This document shows, in pieces, positions 33,616 through 46,293 of a stretch of 64,000 bases of DNA; the first letter of the stretch is position 1; each line of letters begins with the position of its first letter. Under the pieces are notes generated by a model that had not been told where the DNA came from, ran no database searches, and saw nothing but the letters and a program-made list of their open reading frames with translations. The translations under genes and the position numbers were made by a program. Source of the DNA: Celoporthe dispersa (Eukaryota > Ascomycota > Sordariomycetes > Diaporthales > Cryphonectriaceae); the NCBI GenBank assembly GCA_016584495.1, contig WAID01000003.1:2356001-2420000 (forward strand), in the 5' to 3' direction.

Positions 33616-35401
33616 GGAACTGATCGGAGCTTGGCTTCCTGTGGCTTCCCCTTCTGTATTCCGCATCATATTCGCCCCCTTTACGACAGCCCCACGAACA
33701 ATGCATCACGACGCGACTGGTCTTCGGATCACTCACTCTCCTCTCTCTCACACATTCTCTCGGAGCTCACGGGAGCTTCACACGAGAGGAAGATTGCAGC
33801 ATTACCCGCCCCCCTCCCCCCCTCCCCCCCTTTTCCCCCTCGCAGACATCACACTACCCCCGGACGGCAACCCACAACACTTGACAATATATGTACACAA
33901 CAACCCCGCTGCGTTACAGGTTGAGGAGTCGACATCATCTCCCCCAATACCCCCCCCCCCCCAAAGACACTACACTTAGAACACCTTTTGAAAGTGCTGC
34001 TAGCTTTGTTAAGTTGCCTATTCAGCCTGGGTCTCCCCAAGTTGCGAAAAGGGAGGCCACCCGAATAGGAAATCATGTATCGCCCACGCCACGGCTGGGC
34101 AAACCTCACGTCATGTAAAGAAGGATGAAAGATAGGCGTCAAAGGAAAGGCAAGAAGGGCAAGACAAGAGTCGAGCCGAGCCTCGGGCTGGACTCCTCCA
34201 AGTGGACAGGAGCCACCGGGTAATGCTCGCGTTTCAGGATCGGGCGAAGACTTTCTAGCGATGGGAAGGATACTCGATATTACTCCTGGGCCGACTTGGG
34301 ACTTGGAAGAAGACAAAGACGACACATTCAAGGCTACCGCGGATTGTCTCCCGGCCACTGGCATCCTTTGACCCCTTTGGCTTACGACTAGATGCTAGAC
34401 GGCGTTTCTACATCGAGTTGACTTGGCAAGAGAGAAAAAAAGCGATGATGGCCGGAGTCTTGTAGACATGGACGATGCCAGGCCATCTGGTCGAGTGACC
34501 ATGGCTAAACAAGGCTCGTTTTTTGGTAGCAAATCAACACCCTGAATACCCCCCGCCTCCTGAACAGACCAAGCCTGCGGTGTGACATTCACCGGACGAC
34601 GAATGGAAGTGCTCTATAGTGCATACCCTCGTAGACACACCCCCTCGGCATCTCACACGGGGGCGGCCGTGCGCTGTCGTAATGTCATGTGCCCCAAGAT
34701 GGACACCCTTACATCATTTCCACCCACGCAGGTCCCTAGCGGACCACACCCGAGCCTAGCCGCAGCGACCGTTGCGCCCCTCCACTTCCCTCATGACGAC
34801 ACAGAAGGATCCAGAGACCAGCACATTCATCACCCATGATACTGTAAACTCTGATATGCGATGACGCAGAAAAGGGAGAGGAAGAAGAAAAAAGAAGGAT
34901 AGTCTTCATCATGTGACTTGGTCTCTGAGGTGCTAATCATCAGACCGGTCAGGGCCAGGAGGAGGTAAAAGAAAGAGGGAAAAAAGAAAAGAAAAAAAAA
35001 GAAATGGATGATATTCTCTGGGAGGGAATGATTGATTGTACCCGACGGACGAGTAATGGAGACATGAGAAAAATTGGGCCACGTGATACCCCTCAGCCTA
35101 GACTTCCTCTGCAGCAAAGAGAGAGAGAAAAACCCGGGGAAAAAAACCAGGGAAGGAACTTTTTGAAACGAAACAAGTCCGCATGCTTGTTTGAAAGGAA
35201 GGAAAGGGACATCCTACTACAGCAGCGAGACCACCAGGCATATACAGCTTTATACACACCATCATCGATTGCTCTTTTGCCCAACTACATACTTTATACG
35301 CGGGTGCAGAAAGCGCATCAAACGGGTCCCTGACCGACCATACCAACCTCACGCAGCGCACGCTCTCGCTCACAGAGAAACAAGAGATAGAGGAAGAAAC
35401 A
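33616..35401. other. intergenic 1.8 kb with C-tract cluster
   Basis: No gene supported. It contains the 3' end of KAP95, a cluster of C runs at 33805-33840 and another at 33949-33962, and A-rich sequence at 34850-35010 ahead of TYW3. Confidence 0.5.
33805..33840 (-). repeat. G-tract cluster, possible G-quadruplex on the minus strand
   Basis: The plus strand carries four C runs of about 4 to 7 bases separated by one to four bases. The minus strand therefore has four neighbouring G runs with short loops, the pattern that can fold as a G-quadruplex. It lies 190 bases past the KAP95 stop codon, in or near the transcription end. Confidence 0.55.
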
Positions 35402-36696
35402 ATGGATCCTAAACACAGTCTATCGCCACCGTCAGGGGCCCCTCGAGCACCTCCACAGCCTCAGCCGTCCATACCAGCCTCCTTCGCCCGCCGCAAGGCC
35501 GCCATCCTCGCACAGCTGGCCCTCCCCGACGAGGAGTACGCGGACCTCAGCCCCAAGGGGACGGTGGACGCTGGAATCCGCGACCTGATCGGGGGAGATC
35601 AACGGGGCTGAGGGCCTGGCCACCACGTCCAGCTGCGCGGGGCGGGTGAGCGTGTTCCTGGAGGGGAGCCGGAGGAAGAAGAGCGGGGGCGGCGGGAGAG
35701 ACTTTGGGAGCGGCGGGGTGCCGGGGAGTGATGGCGGCGGGGAGCTGCCGTCGCACCAGGTCGTCGACGCCGGGGAGGAGGACGGGGAGGAGGTCGATGG
35801 GGAGGAGGCGGCGGCGAGGGCGTCGAGCACGGTAGCGGGCGTGGGTGGCAAGGGCGGCGGCGGCAGGTGGCTGTATGTGTCCCACGAGCCTGTGGAGCTG
35901 CACGGCAAGCTGGACAGCGAGCCCAACATCGTCGGCGCGCTGCTGGGCATGGACGATCCCATCTTTGACGGGCGGGAGGGGGCGCCGGCCGAGGAGATGA
36001 GCAGGGGCGAGAGCAGGCTGATTCATTTCAAGTTCGAGCCGATGGTATGTGGTTCTCTCCTCCCTCCCCTTCGGAAGCCTGTTGATGAGGAAGCTTGACC
36101 GGATTCGGGGATGTCTTGTCTGACTTTTCTTTTTTTTGCCCCCTTTCCTTAGATCCTGCATGTCCTGACGGCGTCGCCTTTACCACGCGCAACTCATCCT
36201 CCGATGTGGACTACAGGCTGGCTTCCGGGAGAGCGGCGCCATTAACCTCATACCCCCTCTCTCGTCCTCCCACCCGCCGTCAGCAGTAGTAGCAACACCA
36301 ATAGTGGCGATCCGGTCCATGGGCCTCGGCCTCGAGAGCCTGATCGGCCGCGAGACCAACGGCACCAAGCACTGCACCGTGTCGGGCGACTACCTCAAGG
36401 CGCTGATCAAGATCGCCAATGAGAGGTTCGGGGAGAACACGAGGCGCATCGAGCGGTTCAGGGACCTGCTGAGGGTGGCAGTCGGCAGTGGCGGCGTGGG
36501 GACGGGGGTCGGGAGGGTGAGGGCGGGCGACGGAGGCGGGGCGTGGGAGGACGCCGAGGTCAGACGGGAGAGGAAGAGGCTGGAGGGGCTGAAGAGGGCC
36601 GAGGAGGTCCGGCGGACGAGGCTTGCCAGGCAGGAGGGGGGGCAGGACGAGGACGATGGACAGAACGAGGACGATGGGTTGACAGGGCTCGAGTGA
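35402..36696 (+). CDS. TYW3: tRNA wybutosine-synthesizing protein 3 (Tyw3), two frameshifts
   Basis: SAM-dependent methyltransferase that modifies the base at position 37 of tRNA-Phe in the wybutosine pathway. Exons 35402-36044 and 36153-36696; 394 residues after two corrections. The start gives a Pro-rich leader and then PASFARRKAAILAQLALPDE, DLSPKGTVDAGIRDLIGEIN. At the G run 35591-35595 one base is surplus; removal joins LIGEINGAEGLATTSSCAGR with VSVFLEGSRRKK, the conserved SSCSGR-type motif. The signature RWLYVSHEP follows, then FKFEPM at the splice. At 36177-36178 one C is surplus; removal gives LYHAQLILRCGLQAGFRESG, the substrate-binding core, and then AIRSMGLGLESLIGR and YLKALIKIANERF. 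A Gly/Asp/Glu-rich insert at about 35680-35870 is longer than usual. Confidence 0.88.
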
Positions 36697-37112
36697 GGCT
36701 GCCCTTGGAGAGAGAGAGAGAAATAGAGAGAGAGAACGCAGACCAGACCAAGATACCCTCAATAGAGTACACACAGCTCCTTTGTGATGTGATTCTTACC
36801 TGTCTCTTGTCAGAGACTGTCTCCCTCCCAAAGAAAATGCCAGTTCTCGCCAATGCTGCTGGCTGTCTAGTAGCTGACGACCGTAACTGTTCGCCTCGCT
36901 CCGAAAATACAGTCAAACCTTGGTCAGCGGACAGCAGTATCATATCAAAAGGCTTTTTTTTTTTGTGATTCCCTCTATCATGCAAAGAACTCCCCATTCT
37001 ATAGTATACAACACACACACACACACACACATATCCTTCTCCCTTGCACCCCCCTCCTCACAGCTCTTCACACCTATGCATGCCTTGCCCTCGAGACCAC
37101 CCTCAGCCCGCC

Positions 37113-37827
37113 TTACGAGATGACCCTCTCGACCCAGCCCTTCTCCATCCGCCTGACCTCCTCGCGGAACCTCTCCACCTCCCGCCAGCAGTCCAGGGGC
37201 CGGCGGTCGTTCTCGCGCAGGCACCGCACAACATCCTCCCTCGCCGCCTCCAGGCTCTCGGGGACCTCCCGCACCAGCCTGCGGGTCTCGACCTTCTTGC
37301 GCAGCCGCTCGACGTCCGCGTTGACAGCGTGCTGGGAGAGAGGGCCGCCCCGTCCTTGCTGCGCTCCTCCTCCTTCCCTGAGGCGGCAGCTTTGGACAGG
37401 AGGGAGCTGAGCTGGGCGTCGGACTCTCGCGAGAGCTTGCGCAGCTCGGCGGCCACGCGGGCCTGGATCTGGGATTCGAGGAGGGCGGTGCGGGTTGTAT
37501 CGGTCTATGGGGCCGGGGAAAAAAAAGAGAGAAGGATGCATCATGTCAGCCACGTCCCTTTCCATCCACAGCTTGCTTCACTTCTTCCTCGGCTGTCCGC
37601 GGGGCGGTTCAGGTACACACCTCTGAGCTCGACTGTAACGACTCGACCATGTCCTGGGATACACTGGCGGGTGAGGATCTGGGAGGAGGGAGAAGATGTA
37701 TCAGTGGGTCTGAAAGATCCTTTCAACGAGGCGCAACCAGCGCAGGAGCCCTGCTGCAGTCCGGAACGTACCCCTTCCAAAGGTATGTCGGCGCAGGGCC
37801 AGATTCTTTCGACGAATTCGCGCCCAT
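37113..37827 (-). CDS. MIC19: MICOS complex subunit Mic19, one-base frameshift
   Basis: Peripheral inner-membrane protein facing the intermembrane space, part of the MICOS complex that shapes cristae junctions. Exons 37772-37827, 37621-37678 and 37113-37504. The start MGANSSKES carries the Gly-2 and Ser context for N-myristoylation known in the family. The middle reads SQDMVESLQSSSETDTTRTA and ESQIQARVAAELRKLSRES. Near 37334-37336 one base is missing in a G run (C on the coding strand); restoring it joins ALSPQ to HAVNADVERLRKKVETRR and leads to the CHCH-like end VVRCLRENDRRPLDCWREVE. Corrected length is 168 residues. Only part of the twin CX9C pattern is present, as in other fungal Mic19 proteins. 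It converges on TYW3 with 416 bases between stops. Confidence 0.85.
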
Positions 37828-40800
37828 CCTGTCTTCTTGCTGGTCGATTGGGCCCCAAAGGGAGAAGGGGGGGGGGAATTGGTGGGAGAGACCGTCAAAC
37901 AAGCACACACACAAAAAAAACACACAAGTCGTCGTCGTCGTCGAACGAATGAGCTGCGCCTTGTTCCGAGAGAAAGCGCCGCACCGTGCCGAGTTCCCGC
38001 TGGGCGGCTGTTTCGTTCGCTCCGGTCGTCGTTTCCTCAAAATCGCGGATAGCAAGCTTTAGCCTGCCGGGGCTCGAGGACCACCAAAGCGCCTGGAGCT
38101 AGACAGGGGAGCAATGACGTTTCACCCTCTCACCCGCTGGGTGGCGCCAGCTGGTGAGCAGCTGCCGTGAATCTGCCGACGGCTGGCGGTTGTTGAATTA
38201 TGCATTGCGGCTTTCCATCTTCCGCCGACTTAGCCCGCGGACCTTGCAACCTTAGCTCCCGCCGCCATATTGGTGCCCTGGTGGGGGGGCTCTTGCGAAA
38301 CGCCGGCTTTATGGATATTGTGTCTATATCTAGAGCGTACTGCAATCTGCTATGGCTTGTTTCTACTCTTTCGGCCGGGCCGGGCTGAGTGGGTGCTTAT
38401 GTTGTCTTGTCTTTGACTGGCGTGTGAGAGACAGAGAGAAGAGCGGAGCTCTCATCTGGTAAGCCTGACCCGGGCGATCAAGATGCTCTGTCTAATCGGC
38501 TGCCGGGTGGTCTACAAGGCGGCAAGCTGTATCACGGTGAGGAACCTCGGAAGGGTGCAGAAGCCGGGCGAAGAGGTTTTGCCCTGCTCGACATGTGGAC
38601 GGCACAGGCAATCATCTTGAACAAGTGCAGATACTCAGAGGGGAAAAGAAGGAGAGAAAGAAGAAAAAAAAGGCAGTGGCTGGCTGCTATAATCTTCACA
38701 CCGACACGCTACAATTACAACGGGGGATGGTTTGCAGCTCGGCGCCGCCCGTCTAGTGTTGGTCTGTTTCGCGCGCTGTCACGATGATCGCCCTCAGTCC
38801 AGCCTCTTACCTTATTACATGGTAGTGAACAGGGCCGCCCCCAAATTGGGAGATAATAGCCAAGATGATTAAGATGGTGCTCCATAGCCGCCAAGACTAA
38901 ATAACGAGATCTTCTCGCCAGATCATGAGACCCATGGGCCTCGTGTTGGGGTACCCGCTGGGCTGCCCTCGTGGATGGGCGTCTTGGATCACCAAGGTTG
39001 GGCTACCCATCATTGGCCGAGGCCGAGCCTGACAACTCTCTAGCGCCTGCGGGCCCCTTGAGGTCTACTACTACTACATATACGTAGTACTATAATCAAT
39101 TTGTTTCCCCTTTCCCACGTTTCCCTCGGGTCTGTGAGCTCGTGACAGGGAAGTGGGAAGGGGGCCCGCCGGGGCGGAGAGGCGCTCTAGCGACATGAGA
39201 GGTGGCTCCCTGTGCCTGGAGGGCAATCAAGATGGTGAAACAAGGGTGGGGATGGCTGCATGTGTGCAGGCTCTGCAGGCTTGACATCTGAGCTCCCCCC
39301 CTGCCGCGGGGCCCCGGCGGCCGTGGTTCGAGGAAACGTGGCTCTCAAGACTGGTCGTCATCAGTGAACGGCTGGCCTCCCTCGAAAATGGACGGAGGTC
39401 GGCATGTGCTCGTGGGCCTCCACCACCGCTGGCAATCATGATCATCCGTCACTGGTGGGATAGGAGGAGGTCTGGCGTCTCCCCTTTATTTTATCTTTCT
39501 CTTCCAGCAGAGCGCTGACGCGCACACACACACACACATTTTGAGGCTCCGCCACCCGAGGTTGCCGAATGCCATGCTGCAGCCCTCCCTCGGCGGCGGC
39601 TTGTCTGAATCGAGACGGTCGCGGCGGCGGGATAAGCCTCGATTATTTCGCTTGGGTATGAGAGGCTGCAGCGGTGGGGAACATAGGATGACCATGTCCC
39701 CCACGGCCAAGGTCCTTCATCGACGGGTCAGAACACCACCCTTCGAGAAACACCTGACGGCCGGGCCTTTATCGTGTGCTCTCTCTCTCTCTCTCTCTCT
39801 TTCTCGTGTGCAGGATCGAGGGGTTTGGGGCAAAGCTGCGGGCGCCGTCAGCACACCATCAGCGCCGTATCGCCTGGCCAGCCGCCCCCGCCACACCCGG
39901 GGGGGAAACATGAGAGAGAGAGATGGAGGGAGGGTGGGCGGGTGGGGTTGGCCACCCAGACCTCTGGCTCCTGCAGGCTTTGACCATGATCAGGGTGGTG
40001 ATGACAGCTGATGGCCGGCCTCGTCGGGCAAGGCACAGGTGGAGGAGGCGGGAGAGGAAAAGAAGAGAGAAGGAAATCGGAAGAGACGGCTGGAGGCGAT
40101 GTCACAGGCTGGTCGATGTTTCCGTCCCGTCTTGACCTCTGAATGGTACAAACCTGTCAAAGAAACATGGAGGGTGGTTTGTTTATGGGATGATCAATGC
40201 GGTGAAACCCTGCAAACCTTGTCAATGCGAGTGGTAGCCGCGAAGGGAGGGGGGGGGAGGCAAACAGCCGGGATGGCGAATGGCGTCGTGTTCTACGGCG
40301 CAAGACCGACCCCCTGAATGGACAGGGCTCAGTACCTTCTAGGCCTAGCCTGGCTGGCCGGGCCAGGGGCCAGGCAGCGGGCTGGGCGAATCACCGCAGC
40401 GTTTCGTTGCTGGACAGGGGTAGTGCTGAGGGCCCCGACTAGGGGAGTGCGCCGAGCCGCCATGCACGCCGCCGCCCAGCCAGGGCCCTGACGGGAATTG
40501 ATTTGCCCTCGTTCAACGTCTGTCGACACTGCAGAGCCACTCTGGCGCAGGACCAGGGCACAACGACTGGACAGCAGGAGGCCCTGCGGCAGGCTGAAGC
40601 TCTCTCCCTCCCCTCGCCCGGCGAACCTCTGTCCATGTGGGCCTCCGCGCAGATCAGCCGGCACGAACATGCCACGGAACTCATTGATAGGTTCAGAGGG
40701 CGTGGGTCGTGACACAGGAAGGCCAGAGAGTTCCTTGGAAGAGTGCAAAAAGCTGCCCAGCAGGACGGTAACGATCACGCCAGCATCACCTTGACCATCA

Positions 40801-42170
40801 AGAGAAGGAAGGGACAAGGGGCGACGGACAAGGGCAGGAGAGGGGAGGAGTGGGGGGAGGGGGGCTAATGCTCAGGGTGCTCCCTTCCTCTCGAGGGCGG
40901 AGGTAAGCCTGGTTATCTATCAAATGTTTTCGTGCCATCCTCGTACTATGGCACTCTCCCACTCCCTCCTTCTCGTCTTCCCCCCTGCCTGTCGTTTCTC
41001 GCTGCCCGCTCTCGGCGAGGCTTGGGTCGTCCATATCTCGGCAGAGACCGAGCCAGAATCTGCCCACCCAGGAGGTCCACTCCCAAATCCACCAGCATCC
41101 CCCCCCCTCCTTGGGTCGCTGTGCCTCCTGCTACCTTTTCTTAATTAAGCCTCGACGATCGTCGTCCCCTTCCCTGTGTGTGCTCGTCGTCTCCTCCCCC
41201 CCTCGGTTCCCTCCTCCTTCTTGCTCCGTACATTTTTGGTGGCAGGCCGGTTTTGACAGTACATCCAAAGGCAGACAGGTCCATCTGGTGATCTCTACCT
41301 TCTTCCATTCTCGTCTTCTCCTCCTCGGCTTGGCCTGAGCTTCCCACGCGTGAACAGGGAACAGCAGACATCATCTCCCAAGGCCACTTTTTTCTCTCTC
41401 TCTCCTTTCGCTTCTTCTTTTCTTCCCACACCTTGAAGACCCATCTCAAGAGGATATCCCTCCAGCTGGTAGGAGCAAGGGCAGGAAGACAACCAGGAGT
41501 GATCAGTCAAGAACAGCTCGCGACGGTCAACAGCATCTTTCTGTCTCCACGGCTCGAGCTGGCAGCTTCACAGAGCGTCGTCCAACCCGCGTATCACGTC
41601 GTTTACGACAGTTACATCCATTCTCTTGTATCATCTTGCAACACCTTTGTCCCCTGAGACATACAGCAGCAGCACCACCAACAATACCAACCCATTTTCT
41701 GATATCCAAAACGACTTGTTGATCGAGCCATCACGGTCCCTACCATCACCACCAACTTTTTTCTCCCCCCAACCCAAACGATATTGAGCATCTTCATCCG
41801 CCGGCCCGGATCAGCCATTCTCATTATCCACACTGACAAAGGCTCCTGTCGCGATTACAGCCTTGTCCCTGGCGTCACCAGCACAATTAACGCACACAAA
41901 GAGAGCTCAGCAGCGCGGTTGTTCTCTTTATTCGCAAGCAGAATGCAATTGTCGACAAAAATACAACTTACCCAACAACAATAACCACTCGACTCTGGGG
42001 TTCAGGGACAGGTAGGATCTTGACATAGGTCCCTGAGCATCTCGCCCCTGGCCTGGCGAAGCCCCCGATCTGACCTGCTCAGTCTCAAGACCGCCAGACC
42101 CGATCGACACCCATATCCCTTCCTCACCGGCTTTTTTTTGTCTTCCATTTCTTCTCCTCAGGGACACACC
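37828..42170. other. long gene-free interval upstream of the ferric reductase gene
   Basis: About 4.3 kb without a gene I can support. All open frames have low complexity or poor residue balance. Repeats include CT dinucleotides at 39781-39801, ACAC at 39523-39538 and several C or G runs (for example 40247-40258 and 40850-40863). The last 700 bases are C/T-rich, with no upstream frame of note, and look like a long promoter and leader. Confidence 0.5.
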
Positions 42171-44045
42171 ATGGATTTTCACCGGCGCCGGCTCGCCTTC
42201 GCGGTGGAGTCCACCCCTACCCTTCTTCGCCGAGCTACAGACGCAGTGGCCTCGGCGACCTCCTCTGCCTCCGCGGCAGAGGAGACCATCGCCCCTACGA
42301 CCATGGCCTGAACGGTGTTGCCCAGACCAACAACATGATCTTTAAGCAGGGCCTGTGGTGGACGCTGGGCGGTTTCGGCTTCATCATCCTGTTGGTCAGG
42401 ATATACCAGATCATGTGGGCCCACATCCGACAGGTCTCCGCCATGTCCATCGACGGAGAGAAACAGACCTACTGGAAGTACGCACAGGCGCACTGGATGC
42501 CTTCTTTCAAGCAGGACTTCTGGTACGCCCCGCTTTGGAACAAGAGGCACAACCGCGAGATCAGGCTCTCCTCGGCCATGAACATGGGCACCCTGCCCTC
42601 GAGGATGCACTTCATCCAGCTCGCCCTCTACAGCATCAGCAACCTCGTCTACCTCTGCTACGTGGACTGGTGGAACCCCAACAGGTACTCGCTGTGCGCA
42701 GAGATCCGGGGCCGCTCTGGGACGCTGGGCGCGGTCAACATGATCCCCCTGTTCCTCTTTGCCGGGCGCAACAACCCGCTCATCTCGTGGCTCAAGATCA
42801 GCTTCGACACCTACAACCTCTTCCACAGGTGGCTCGGCAGGCTCGCGGTGGTCGAGATCCTCATCCACCTCCTGGCCTGGTCCATCGTGCAGCTGACGGC
42901 CACCGGATGGTCTGGGCTGATGGACCGGGTCTTCCATGACCCCTTCATCGCGTCGGGGACCGCCGGCACCTGGGCCATGTTCTTCATCCTCATCCTGTCC
43001 CTCTCGCCGATCCGCCACGCTTTCTACGAGACCTTCCTCACCACCCACATCATCCTGGCCTTCATCGCCCTCGTCGCCGGCCTGGTCCACTGCTTCACAC
43101 CCAGCGAGATCCCCACCGGTCTCCCCCCAGCAGACCTGGTTCATGGCCATGTTCATCATCTGGATGTTCGACCGGACCGCGCGCATGGTCCGTCTGACCT
43201 ACTGCAACTGGTCGCACCGTGGCTTTACCGAGGCCATCGTGGAGGCGATGCCCGGCGAGTGCTCTCGCGTCACCATGCACCTTCCCCGCCACGTCGACAT
43301 CAAGGCCGGCTCCCACGCCTACATCCGGTTTGCCGGCATCAAGCCCTGGGAGAACCACCCGTTCTCGATCGCCTGGGTCGACCACCACTCCGAGGAGCTG
43401 CCGACGGACGAGAAGGAGCTCATGATCCTCAAGAAGAAGACCACAACCTCCGTCTCCTTCGTCATCGGCGCCCAGACGGGCTTCACCCGAGACCTCTACA
43501 ACAGGGCCAGCGAGGCGCCCAACGGCGCCATCAGGACCCGTGCCGCCATGGAGGGCCCTTATGGCGGCCACCACGATCTCGACAGCTACGGCCACGCCGT
43601 CCTCGTCGCGGGCGCCACCGGCATCACCCACCAGCTCAGCTACCTGAAGCCGCTGCTCGAGGGCTACAACGAGGGCAGCGTCGCTACCCGCCGTATCACC
43701 CTGATCTGGATCGTCCGCGACTACGAGGCGCTCGAGTGGATCCGGCCGTGGATGGACGAGGTGCTGCGGATGCCGAACCGCAAGAAGGTCCTCACCATCA
43801 AGCTCTTCATCACCAGGCCCAAGAACAGCAAGGAGATCGTCTCCGCCAGCACCACCGTGCAGATGTTCCCCGGGCGGCCCAACATCCCGCTGCTGATCCG
43901 TAAGGAGGTCCACGCGCAGATGGGCGCCATGGCGGTCACCGTGTGCGGGCCGGGCGCGCTGGCCGACGATGTCAGGTCAGGTGTGAGGCAGGTGCAGGAC
44001 GAGGGCACCGTGGTGGACTTCTTCGAGGAGAGCTTCACGTGGTAG
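42171..44045 (+). CDS. ferric/cupric reductase of the Fre family, two frameshifts
   Basis: Membrane flavocytochrome that reduces extracellular ferric or cupric ions with electrons from NADPH, ahead of uptake. It appears to be one exon, 624 residues after two corrections. At the C run 42292-42295 one base is missing (ETIAP must join YDHGLNGVAQTNNM). At 43123-43128 one C is surplus (PTGLP must join QQTWFMAMFIIWMF). The ferric reductase domain has about six membrane segments with heme-binding His in FHRWLGRLAVVEILIHLLAW and FLTTHIILAFIALVAGLVHC. The FAD motif is WENHPFSIAW; the NADPH-binding part includes EGPYGGHHDLDSYGHAVLVA and the C-terminal VCGPGALADDVRSGV. The protein ends FFEESFTW, typical of the family. 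The N terminus has no clear signal peptide. Metal preference cannot be judged from sequence. Confidence 0.9.
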
Positions 44046-46293
44046 ACGGGCAGGGCGGGGCGGCCTCCCTGTGTTTCCGGAACAGCAAACTCACGAGATA
44101 CCACGGCGTCAAAATTACGAGACCACGACGAGCTGGCATGGGCAATCTTTTTTTGGGAGGTGGACTCTTGTTTTTTGTTTTTGTTTTTTTATCTTCGAGA
44201 CATCATTCCTGGTGGGCGATCCAGAGCAAAGACTTGATCTTGATCTGGTGATTTTTAACTCTGCCTTCTGTCCTTCTTTACTCTTGTTTTTCTGCCACCG
44301 TTATGCAAGCGTTCATACCTTCTCTGTTCATACTGCACTTTGTTTTACTTACACCCACATACCTATCTACGGAGACGTGGCCGTGGCGCCATGTGGGGGA
44401 AAAGAAAGAAGTAGAAGAAGCTAGTGGAGAGGACGGCAATGTACAAGAGACGGAAGATTTCTTTTTCCCCCCTACACATGATATCCCCCCACCTGCATCG
44501 TTGTTGCATTTAATTTGGAGTTAGAGAGAGGTTGTCTCTTAGATGGAAGACTTTAGACTCTTTGGGAGGAGAGAAGGAAAGCCAGGGGAGAAGGAGAGAG
44601 AGGGAGAGGCTCCGATATCCGAACTGTACATAGTCCACGCGATCTCTTTCCCCTGTATATTTCCCATGGGGTGTGCACCATTCACCCGTGTATAAACTAA
44701 TTGCCACTGATGTATTCGTTCCATGATGCTTTGCAATCTCTGTGCCGTGATTTGAGCGGAAAGTGTGCATTTCCTATAACGTAGTCGCCCAATCATAGTA
44801 CTTACTGGACGACAGGCGATATCCAGCCTCCTCCGCCATGTTTCTGTTTCCGATTCTCCAGACGCCGCCCTAGGGCTGGATAAGCTCGCGCCGTTTTCGT
44901 ATGTTTTGTTTCGAAACAACATCTGTAGTGTGACGAGGGGGCGGGGCGACTGCATGAGACATGGGGAAGGGAGAGAGAGGTGGCTGGACGGAGCGATCTC
45001 CGTGTAATGGGCACGCTTCGTCCACACGAGCCTTCCACAGAACCTCCTTTCCCCACAGAGGCTCCCAGCAGGAATAGGAACTCCACCTCTTCTCGGTAAG
45101 GAGGAAATGTGGCTTGCCAGAGATGGGAGGCGAGCCCGAGGGGACCGAGCAGGCATGGGGCAGAAGAGGAAGGATCGGTATATTGCGGGAGAACCTGGTA
45201 TTTTCCGGTGGTGGTATGATGTTGTGGGTTTGTGGTACGATTCCGGACCGGGCTTGTGAGAGAGAGGGGGAAGGGTTAAACTTGTATGGATGGGTGGGCA
45301 TAAGGTGGCTGGCTGGCTGTCGTGTGGGATCCTGACTGGGACAGGGCGGATGGGGGTGGCGATCTAGGGAGGAGGAGAGACAGTTGGAGACACTATGATA
45401 CATCATGTAGAGGCAGGAAATGTGGGCGTTCTCGCAGTCGAAGAAGATGGGTCTCGTGGGACAGACCAGCGAGGAAGGGGGGAGGGGGAGGTGATACGAT
45501 AGGAAACGTGGTCAGTCAGTCGGATGCCAAGGCAAGAGCACACCGGCATAGAGATGGTAGGAGGGAGGTGATACGAGACGTAATCCCGGGAACACAAAAG
45601 GTGCTGGAAGAGGGCCCTGGGTGAGCATAGATTCAGCTAGCTAGCGGAGAAAGAAGACAGCGCACGGTAAGAAGAAGAAGAAGGACAGTGAGTCAAGTTT
45701 GGTAAAAACCTGGTCAGCACCCCCCAGATTATGGCCTGGCAGCTTGAGCGGCTCGCGACCTTGCTCGTGTGATGAGCGAGGGTGTAGATTGGTTCTGGGT
45801 GGAGGGAAGAGAAGACGTGTTCTGCTTAAGGGGTTTGTCACTGCGGTCGGAAGGATTTGGAAAAGTACTATGTATAGTCCTCTTGAGGGTATATCAAATT
45901 TGTCTTGATTTGTTTTTTTTCTTTTCTTCTCTCCTCTTTTTTTTCTTGGTTCGCACACTGTGATCCAAAGACGATGCATTGTCCCAAAACTGCTCCTGGA
46001 GAATGTACTCACCCAGTCATCCTTTAACCCCGGGATGGGAGAGGGGTGTGAGGGTAGGAAAAGTCAAGAACCCAAATCACTTTTTTCTTTTTTTCTTTTT
46101 TTGTTCTCCTTCCTTAAACCTTGCAATTTTTCCGACAAGCCGGCGTATCTTTTTTTGCTAATAGACCGAAAGATGAAACGAAACAGAGAAAGAGAGAGAT
46201 GTGGGTTGTAAGGCATAAATCATGACCCCGGGGGAAAAAAAGACGTATTTGCAATATATCCGTGATAGCAAGGAGAAACCTCTTCCGCTGCAG
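44046..46293. other. intergenic 2.2 kb between convergent genes
   Basis: Lies between the stop codons of the ferric reductase and LEU4 genes. No gene supported. It includes T-rich tracts (44170-44187, 45908-45947, 46081-46103) and a GA-rich stretch at 45230-45500, and should hold both transcription ends. Confidence 0.5.

Noticed and set aside
39541..40011. 157-codon frame in the large gap
   Set aside because: It runs through a CT repeat and reads as Arg/Pro/Ser-rich low complexity without splice support.
42179..43186. 335-codon minus-strand frame under the ferric reductase
   Set aside because: Composition (Glu/Val/Asp/Gly-rich) and position show it is the antisense shadow of the reductase.
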